Shown here piece after piece: positions 42,001 to 49,198 of a stretch of 49,198 nucleotides of DNA (the stretch's first letter is position 1; each line of letters opens with the position of its first letter). The DNA is taken from NCBI GenBank assembly GCA_022925895.1, contig JAKSYS010000482.1, positions 1 through 49,198 on the forward strand. The letters are read 5' to 3'. The translations under genes were made by a program, and so were the position numbers. Source of the DNA: Fragilaria crotonensis (taxonomy: Eukaryota > Bacillariophyta > Fragilariophyceae > Fragilariales > Fragilariaceae). Below the pieces are notes generated by a model, which saw nothing but the letters and a program-made list of their open reading frames with translations, was not told where the DNA came from and ran no database searches.

Positions 42001-44128
42001 TGTCTGTCAACAAGCAGCCCCGCTTGGCCTTCCATTGCAGGTACAAAAACAAATAATGTTATTTACGCACTGCCGCGGCATCCAACAAAGATGATGTTCA
42101 TCCCACAAAGCCCAACAATATTGTCGAAGCAATAGCATCAGAAAAAACTGGTAGCATGCACAGCAATCATGGGTCATGTTTGACTCCAATGCACTCTATC
42201 ATTACCATTTGTTCATGGTACTAGTATGCAACTGCTGGATGGCTGAAATGGGGGGAACATCGTGCAGGTTGGTGATGTGACTGTGCTCTCGTCAGCACTC
42301 TGAGTGCTGGTAAAGGACTAGCTGCTGATCATGCGCTGACTGCTGGTGATGGCGGTGATCCGATTGCTGATGCTGGTGAGCGATTTGACTGTTGACAAAC
42401 TGACTGATGCTGGGCATTGTGGTATTTCTGGTCTGGAATATGGAATTCATTAAATTGAATGCACAAACTTGTCACCAATTTGTAGCATTGTTTTTCAATG
42501 AAACTGTCAGCTGGGAGTTAGCACTGTTATGCCCACGCTCATCTTGTTGAAAGGGGCCCTGTTCCTCTCGTTTGATAATCGGAGTGCTTATGGGAAACTG
42601 ACTGCAAATGACAGAGTTATGCTCCTGTGGTATGTGCGTACTGCTTGGAGGTTTGGTAATGTAGAAAACACACCAGGTAGTCAAATAGAAGTTTTGTTTC
42701 TTGACCTGGAAAGTCAAGCAAGTCCTTGAACTTTTGACCTTTCTCTCTGCTCTTCTCATTTTCTTTCTTTAAGCGCTCACGGGGGTCACTCTTTATGTTC
42801 GGAAGAAGGAGCGAAACACATTGTGGTAGAAATTTCATGATGTCGATGAAGTCTGCGCGTGGTGTTAGTCAAAGAAACGGTACTAGAGGGCCCACCCTTC
42901 CATGATGCTTAGTTTGCTTCGTCCAGTGCGTCATCAAAACAATTCTAGAAAATCCGGTAGTACTAATGTCAAAGCAAAACTTGAGTTGGCATAAATTCTA
43001 CCTCAATTACAATACTCTTTTTGATAATGGGCCCCATGCCACTTAAATCAGTAAATGTAAAGATTTATGTAGAAATAGCTAGTAAGGAACACCAAAAACA
43101 AATTGTGAACTACATGAACTAGCAGGCAGTTCCTGGTAACAGAATGGGCCTCGTCCTCGTCAGAACACAAGCAATGGGTTTGCCATATGCATTGTACGTA
43201 AGATGATGTGCTGGCTGGGTACTATCATACTTGCGGCTTTGTATACATTCTTAAACATTCTACCTCTTACTCTTACAGTTCTTCTTAGTGACAAGGTTTG
43301 TTCGAGAAGAAGTAGTCTACCTTTTACCTCTACGAAGCTTCTTGGTGACAAGGTTGATCAAGTAGAAGTGGGGGTGAGAGAAGTGCTGTCCAACTCTCCC
43401 AACACTCCAATAACAGCACATTGGATTCCTGATGGCAGATCATATACTGGTGTGCTAAAGAACTGTCAGCCAGCATAGGGGATGCATTGAAGCAAAACTA
43501 TGAAAAAGGCATGCACATGATTGCAGCAGGTGGTGGTCAACAGGCACATTGAAACCAACAGGATATAATTGCCATGGTACTACCTTGGCAACCATGTAGC
43601 CTAGTAGGCTTTGTTATTGGGACTGATGGAAACAAGTTGGCAAAAGCTACAGCACAGGACCCCACCGGAACGGGGAGTCAGGGAGCCAGCAATCCGACAA
43701 TCAAGAAGGTCTGTTCCTTGAGTCACAGCTGATCAACTTTGCAGCCATTGTTTCTCAATATTAGATTGTAGGGAAGCTCAAACAAGTGGAGTTTGCAAAC
43801 AACTCCTGATCTCGTTTTCTTTGTTGTCGTCTGCTTCCAGCCTGTTATACAGTCGGGAGTACCTGTACTATTTACTATAACTCCAGCAACTTCTGAAGTG
43901 GTAGTACCACAGCACAATACTGGAGAAACCTCTACGGTATACTCGAAGCCAACGGTAGTACGGTAGTACTACTAGTAGGTACTTGTACTTGCTCAGTAGC
44001 AAATATTGTACAGTAGTTAGAAAGGAAGGGTGCTGTAGGACGTCGAAGTACTGTAGTACCGTGTAAAACGCTCTAACCAGTAACAGTACTTTTACCCGGT
44101 ACTGTCCTACTTGGAAATACGGGAGTAC
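39086..44128. other. Five-kilobase gene-poor stretch
   Basis: I find no complete gene. ACTAGTA/CTACTAGT motifs recur (39403, 40757, 40832, 40904, 41293, 42221). Minus-strand pieces with coding-like runs occur near 41440-41390 (AALEEQQLSGEPSGHIFMEA) and 40995-40780 (ankyrin-like INSMHLAIKAGRKSALL), each broken by stops around them; these may be decayed genes. A GCTGATG/GCTGGTGA-rich patch lies at 42300-42420. 43860-44128 is dense in GTAC motifs. Confidence 0.4.
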
Positions 44129-44287
44129 GGATCCGATTAGAATGCAAGGAAATGACGTCAAGCCGTACCAATCAGCATGCTCTCCCTATGCTACTGTCTT
44201 ACTGGAATACTGTATCACCGTAGGTAGCACTTGAAAACTTCAGTACTGTGACGTCATCCTTGACATCATTTCCTTGCATTCTAATCG
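44129..44287. mobile_element. Short inverted-repeat element sharing the TGACGTCA ends
   Basis: The left end at 44129-44162 reads GGATCC, GATTAGAATGCAAGGAAATG, ACGTCAA. The right end at 44287-44260 is its inverse with one change (GACATCA in place of GACGTCA) and a second TGACGTCA at 44249-44256 just inside. The right end also matches the inner flank of copy a at 14048-14066 (CGTCACAGTA.TGAAG). At about 159 bp it looks like a short relative of the 14015-16538 block. No target duplication is clear. Confidence 0.5.
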
Positions 44288-44887
44288 AAACTTCCCATTT
44301 CTTTGGAGCGTGCGCGCCAGTACTTTCACGCAGGCGCAGGCCCCTCTACCGGTACATCAAGATGGTGCATTGCCAAGACATGCAACGACACAATCAGTGC
44401 TGGAAATTAACTGGATTTTGTGTGTGTAGGCAGTCGCAACAGGTGCCCAATTCGGCCAACGGATTCAAGTATAATTGAAATATATACAGTTCTAGTAATA
44501 AACAAATGGAAATAAGAACCCGTGCGATTGTTGGACAGCCTTCCTCGCAAAGCAGGCAGGCCGGTCGTGGCTTGGGAGAAGGCAAGCGTGTCTTTGAAAC
44601 ACATGTTTTCATCTAATAGATATATACGTAGTAGCATTGCACGAGTAGTGTGGGAACATGATTACTCCGCCTAAAAACGATCTTTATCATACGACATTTC
44701 CTCATTCAGATGAAAGCTATTGCACAGACACGGAACATACCAGACTCCAGATTCGACTCCGCACTCCAGTGTTTGAGGGTATTCCATTTGCCATCAATTG
44801 TCATTCATAGCTCCTGCTCAAGCACCTCCTACCGCTACTAGTTGCTAGAATCTATCATCAAAAGTCCCTGACGGCTGACAGCAAAAC
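44288..44887. other. Upstream region of the long disordered ORF
   Basis: About 600 bases without a supported gene. Presumably promoter and 5' UTR for the ORF at 44888; small open frames show no domain. Confidence 0.5.
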
Positions 44888-47800
44888 ATGTCTGAATTCA
44901 GCGGCATGTCGATTCAGGAGCGCATCCGTGCGATGAACAAAACAATCGACAAAGTCGGCGCGCTTCCAACTGAGACTGCGACTGGCAGTTCCGTACACGA
45001 AGCATCCACGACAAGGACAAGGACAAACGACCCTGCTGGCGAAATCGATACCGACCGAGATGTTGACAATGATATCGATGAGCCCATGAATGTACCACAA
45101 AAACCTCAAGGACGCGCATCGGTTGTTGACATGTGGAGAAGTCGTGAAGCAACAAGCTCCGCGGCGCCAAAGGCCAAGCAGCAACAGCAACAAGCTCAAC
45201 CTCCTCTGAGAAAGAAATCTGTATTGGAAAAGTGGAGCTCAGCTCAGCAGAAATCAGTAGCTCTCGAAAAGGTGGTTGTGGACATGGCTGATGCAGACAA
45301 CGAAGAGAAGAAGGACAGTGATGATTCATCACCAACGTCACCTCCAAAACTATCTGTGGCAGAAATCATTGCTCAAAAGTCACTGGCAATGCCAACCCCA
45401 AAGACATCGAAACAAGTCTCGACAACGCAACACCGACCTGCTGTTGCCAAACCGTCTCCGCAACAACTACAACCAAAGATGTCTGTCGCAGATCTCATTG
45501 CCCAGAGAGCATCCGCTTTAGGCACAGCCACTTCACCTGCACCTGTTCACACCGTCCCAAAAGTATCCGCCGCCTCCGAAATGATTTCGCAGAGAGCAGC
45601 AATGCTTGCAATGACGAATTCAACGATAGGGTTGTCGGCGCATGACGAGGCTGTTGCTGGAAACGACGAGTCACCACCTTTGTCGTCAACTGCTAAAACA
45701 ATGGACGCCGCATCTAATGAGATGCATTCGTCTTCAGAAACTGCAGTGCCACCGTTTACTCGCCCATCAGTATCCGATACTTGGAAGAAACGGGCGGCGC
45801 CTGTGGACTCGGAACAACCATCATCTTCCTCCACGCCATTGCCAGTGGGGAAGGTAAGGTCAACCGGAGATTCGGCTGTCGACTCATCGACTCCGTCTGG
45901 TCCAGTAGAAGAACACTCGTCAGCTTCGAATTCGATTGGATCCTCAAGACCCTCATGGGCCAGAAAGTCAACTCCAGCAGTCAACCTTTCGTCTCCGTCG
46001 CCCATCAAGAATGGGCCAGATGTGGATGCAAAACCCGCGTGGGCAACCGCAGCATTGAAACGCAGAGAACCAAACGCAGTACCAAGCTCTCCCTCCATTT
46101 CATCGGCCGACGACACAAAGTCGGCGGATTCCAAGCCGGCATGGGCACGGAAATCGTTTCAGTCCACACCACCAATCCAGAAATCCGTCACGACTCCAGT
46201 TGCTGATTCCAAGCCTGAATGGGCAAGAAAGTCTTTGAACAGCACAGTGTTGACCTCTCCAACCCTTCCTGCTGTAAGTGCGTCCAAGCCTGTAAACCCC
46301 AAACCTGTGTGGGCCCAAAAGTCTGTTGCAACGTCTTCTGTGAACGATGAAACACCGGGAGAGTCTACTCCTTCCGGCGTGAAACAAGACGCTGCTTCAG
46401 GCACTTTTATGGCGAAGAAGGCTCAGGTCCCAGTTGGTGCATTTTCCTCATCTCCTTCTGTGAATGAGGGAAAACCTGGCGAGTCAGCCTCAGGACCTGT
46501 ATGGGCAAAGAAGTCCGCACAGCCCAACCTACCAACGTTTTCATCGCCTGCGTCAAAGGACTTTCGGTCCACTTCAACTTCCCAGCCGTCCTGGAAACGA
46601 GGTCCGTCAGAAACCGTCGCATCGCCCATGTCCTCAGCACCCGTGTCTGCTTCGGTCACGAAGAAACCTTCTTGGACTGCAGCTTCCTTGCGAAAGACTG
46701 ATATGGTCCCCAACTCAGGAAACGACGACAAGAACATTGAATACGCTCCGAACGAAACACCCGCCCTTGCTCAATCGTCCCCTTTCAGCCTGAAATTGAA
46801 ACCAGCTGTCCGGAAGGGTGTTGACACGACCTCTGCAAAAGACCACCTCACTACGTTGGCAAGCTCAACTGATAATTTGCAAGGTCCAAATGCAGTTAAT
46901 GGTGAGGTTACAACGATTGGATTTGTGGATTCAGGGAATAATGGTGTTCCAGACTCTGCCAAGCCTCTGAACGAAAGCCCCGAAACTTTGCCAGTGGTCA
47001 GACGAGTAACGGCGACGCCAACTGGCATCACCGATGATGAACCAGCGACTAAACTGAATTCCTCAGCTGCTGCTTCTTCTCTTGTCCGAGATCCTTTTGA
47101 AGCGGAAACTGACCATGGCGGCAAAAGGATATCTGTTGTAGACTGGCCAACATCTGATGAGCCAGAGGAGCCTCTGGTCGCCTTGGCGGATCAGCAACAA
47201 GCCAGGCCCCAATTATCAATCGTTGGCCCAACATCCCCGCCCAGGCCGCTGGGTGTCAGGTCGCCGAGTGCGACTGATTTCTGGAACAAGATTGAAGAGG
47301 AACCTGCATCCAACGAGCCAAGTATTGTCCCAACGGGTGTGGATACGCCTTCCCGTACTGCGACACCACTGATGGAACTCGCCATGCGGTACAAATTTTC
47401 GCCTGCGCGAGCGAACGCAGCCGCGACTCGATCTAAGCAGCCTGTCGCTAAAAGTTCTGGACCGCAGCAACAAGGAGAAACGTCCATTGCGAGAAGCGAT
47501 GCAGGTGAATCTCGAGACCTTGCTTCACCTACCCCACCACGCTTTGCGAGAAGGAGAAACAGGGTAGCTCAGAAATATTTGAGTAGCAAGACCATAGCCA
47601 CCAGCGCCTCTTCAGATCTGGAATCTGTTGATGCTCAGGCAACAAGTTCGAAAGCAGCGCTCCCAACTCGATCGTCTACTGGCAAAGCCCAGCGGGCGAC
47701 CGACGCGGACGCGCATGACGAACCAGGCAGAATTGTTATGACTCGTGCAGGTGCCAGTCCTACGCGGACCTACAGTTCGAACCCCGCTGATGCCACGTCT

Positions 47801-49198
47801 CCGAAGAGTTCTAGGCTAAGCCGAACCGAAGAAAAGAAGGAGATCCAGAAACGCCGAAATCGCATGAAAGGAAGGGATGAAGACCCTTCTATTGTATCTG
47901 GAGGCTCAGAATCCGCAATCTCGCAAGGTTCTTCTCTCGGCGGCGGGGAAGAGGCCCTTGATACCCTGCGGAAAGATCGCGCTCGAAGCAGAGTCAAAGT
48001 TGAAGTTCAGACGAGTGCACTTGGGTTGACTCCGGTACGAGTCGATACCCGCCAAACACAGGCTGCATCCCTGAAGAGTTACAACAAGGAACCGAAGTCT
48101 GTTGTCCAGGCTTCAGGTGAAATCGCAGACGCCTCCGGTACGCACTTGAAATCGTCGACTTTCGAGAGCGCCATTTCGAGAATGGCCATGGCCAAGCTTG
48201 CTAATGAGTCTGATAATGAATCTCCTATGTCCGAATTTTCGAAGGAGAAAGGAAGCGGAGGAGCATTTTCGCCATACGTGGTTGCCGTTAAATCATCGAC
48301 TTCAGATGGACCGAGGTACATTCCTGATGTTCTGTCCCCCAGAAAGTTCAATCCCAACTCGCCTGGTCAATTCCACCTGAAGAAAGAGGACGACGGGAAG
48401 AAAGCACGGGCTGTGTCGAGATCCGAGGTTGGAATCTCCGACGTTTGGAGCATGTTGACTGGTGATGTGTCAGGCTCGTGCGATAGCAGATCCGTGGTCA
48501 GTTCAGCTTCGGGAGCTTCGGCACTGGCAGAACGCGCCACCAAAGTCCTGCAACGACGGCGAGGAGCCAAGGCTTCGCCGTCTCCAAAAAATCCGCCCGA
48601 AGCTGCGCTCGCGACTCCTGCCTTTCCATTCCCTGCGTCTGGCAACCTCGTTTCTCGTAAGCAAAAAGAAGGAGCACCTTTCGATGAAGATTTCCTCCCA
48701 GCGTCTCACCATGATGTAGCGGGCGAGTCTTGGACAGGGCCTACATCGGCCACGGCGCAGCATGGCAAGTCGAATAAGAAGTCAAAACGAAGCGCTACTG
48801 ACAGATCTGGATTTGTGAATCGATACAAGTCATCTGAGCGATTCATCGACAGCTCTGGTGCCGACCTCGCAATGGGGCTGACACCGCGTCTTGTTCACGA
48901 TGAGCCCCAACCAGATTTCAGTTACGGGTCTGAAGTAAGCACCACATCTTCAATTGCCGCAGCGTCGAGTGATGATGGCAGCGAACCATACATTAACGAG
49001 CGTACAGCATCCATGAAGAGTGAAAGCACTGCCGGTCCGATGGGTATAGACGAGAACTTTCAACTCGAGAGCTCGACCAACATGTCTGCAATGAAAGATG
49101 CGTACGAGTCTGTGACTGCTGCTGACTTGGCACAAGATTTGACTGAGGAGCTTACTGGCACTCTCTCAGGAAGTCTTGAAGCAATGAAAAGTCTGGCT
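44888..49198 (+). CDS. Very long disordered protein with repeated short Trp motifs, partial at right edge
   Basis: From ATG 44888 (MSEFSGMSIQERIRAM) the frame stays open for 1,437 codons to the end of the window. It is rich in Ser, Pro, Ala, Lys and Thr, almost without hydrophobic stretches, so most is disordered. Two motif families repeat. One is helical: LSVAEIIAQKSLAM, MSVADLIAQRASAL, VSAASEMISQRAAML (about residues 155-245). The other is a Trp linear motif: S.KPxWAxKS in at least five copies (about 355-545). A related SVxDxW pattern recurs as VVDMWRSR, SVSDTWKKR, SATDFWNK and GISDVWSML over the full length. I recognise no known family. Repeated linear motifs suggest a multivalent scaffold; this is inference. 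The C-terminus lies beyond the window. Confidence 0.82.
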   Translation, partial: MSEFSGMSIQERIRAMNKTIDKVGALPTETATGSSVHEASTTRTRTNDPAGEIDTDRDVDNDIDEPMNVPQKPQGRASVVDMWRSREATSSAAPKAKQQQQQAQPPLRKKSVLEKWSSAQQKSVALEKVVVDMADADNEEKKDSDDSSPTSPPKLSVAEIIAQKSLAMPTPKTSKQVSTTQHRPAVAKPSPQQLQPKMSVADLIAQRASALGTATSPAPVHTVPKVSAASEMISQRAAMLAMTNSTIGLSAHDEAVAGNDESPPLSSTAKTMDAASNEMHSSSETAVPPFTRPSVSDTWKKRAAPVDSEQPSSSSTPLPVGKVRSTGDSAVDSSTPSGPVEEHSSASNSIGSSRPSWARKSTPAVNLSSPSPIKNGPDVDAKPAWATAALKRREPNAVPSSPSISSADDTKSADSKPAWARKSFQSTPPIQKSVTTPVADSKPEWARKSLNSTVLTSPTLPAVSASKPVNPKPVWAQKSVATSSVNDETPGESTPSGVKQDAASGTFMAKKAQVPVGAFSSSPSVNEGKPGESASGPVWAKKSAQPNLPTFSSPASKDFRSTSTSQPSWKRGPSETVASPMSSAPVSASVTKKPSWTAASLRKTDMVPNSGNDDKNIEYAPNETPALAQSSPFSLKLKPAVRKGVDTTSAKDHLTTLASSTDNLQGPNAVNGEVTTIGFVDSGNNGVPDSAKPLNESPETLPVVRRVTATPTGITDDEPATKLNSSAAASSLVRDPFEAETDHGGKRISVVDWPTSDEPEEPLVALADQQQARPQLSIVGPTSPPRPLGVRSPSATDFWNKIEEEPASNEPSIVPTGVDTPSRTATPLMELAMRYKFSPARANAAATRSKQPVAKSSGPQQQGETSIARSDAGESRDLASPTPPRFARRRNRVAQKYLSSKTIATSASSDLESVDAQATSSKAALPTRSSTGKAQRATDADAHDEPGRIVMTRAGASPTRTYSSNPADATSPKSSRLSRTEEKKEIQKRRNRMKGRDEDPSIVSGGSESAISQGSSLGGGEEALDTLRKDRARSRVKVEVQTSALGLTPVRVDTRQTQAASLKSYNKEPKSVVQASGEIADASGTHLKSSTFESAISRMAMAKLANESDNESPMSEFSKEKGSGGAFSPYVVAVKSSTSDGPRYIPDVLSPRKFNPNSPGQFHLKKEDDGKKARAVSRSEVGISDVWSMLTGDVSGSCDSRSVVSSASGASALAERATKVLQRRRGAKASPSPKNPPEAALATPAFPFPASGNLVSRKQKEGAPFDEDFLPASHHDVAGESWTGPTSATAQHGKSNKKSKRSATDRSGFVNRYKSSERFIDSSGADLAMGLTPRLVHDEPQPDFSYGSEVSTTSSIAAASSDDGSEPYINERTASMKSESTAGPMGIDENFQLESSTNMSAMKDAYESVTAADLAQDLTEELTGTLSGSLEAMKSLA

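Noticed and set aside
45547..46134. Minus-strand 195-residue ORF in the long disordered gene
   Set aside because: Exact antisense of the open plus-strand frame, with low-complexity content expected from its codons.

Overview
The window looks like nuclear DNA of a stramenopile alga, most likely a diatom. The reasons are GT-AG introns in a compact gene layout, a predicted plastid-type bipartite leader, a RING-CH/MYND membrane ligase with a leader region of a type I associate with this lineage, a kinase joining EF-hands to cyclic-nucleotide domains, and abundant PIF/Harbinger, hAT and LINE-like elements. The lineage call is inference from protein style; no marker gene is present.

Layout. 1-5340: a degraded LINE-like retroelement on the minus strand, with an intact ORF1, an endonuclease-type ORF2 broken by frameshifts, and about three 189-bp repeats where its 5' UTR should be. 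5561-9003: a complete PIF/Harbinger transposon (TAA target duplication, 16-bp terminal repeats) carrying a Myb/SANT-like protein and a transposase with one frameshift. 9007-10854: coding-like debris. 10855-13245: a kinase with EF-hand and cyclic-nucleotide domains. 14015-16538: an unusual block bounded by inverted copies of a repeat containing TGACGTCA. It holds two head-to-head arrays of 52-bp hairpin units around a tRNA-like sequence. 17188-19191: tRNA-dihydrouridine synthase 3 with two homopolymer frameshifts. 19590-20471: a Tim17-like plastid-type protein. 20785-21388: a hAT-type MITE. 22122-23398: a SnoaL-like protein with an intron and an in-frame TAG. 23640-25896: a RING-CH/MYND ligase with one intron. 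26874-27686: a SANT protein. 28962-30244: a two-exon disordered protein. 30781-32457: a Ste20/MST-type kinase. 33253-37237: a second complete Harbinger element with a zinc-finger partner protein and a transposase with two in-frame stops. 37241-44887: a gene-poor stretch with a second hAT MITE and a short relative of the 14-16.5 kb block. 44888-49198: the start of a very long disordered protein that runs off the right edge.

Housekeeping genes alternate with recent and old insertions. The host genes suggest tRNA modification, kinase signalling, membrane-linked ubiquitylation and chromatin control, but they do not form one pathway. Four near-intact genes carry one or two simple lesions each (frameshift or stop). 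Either the assembly has residual base errors or this haplotype carries many recent null alleles. The best candidate for something undescribed is the 14015-16538 block, which has inverted hairpin arrays with compensatory stem changes and shares its end sequence with the 155-bp pair at 44129-44287.
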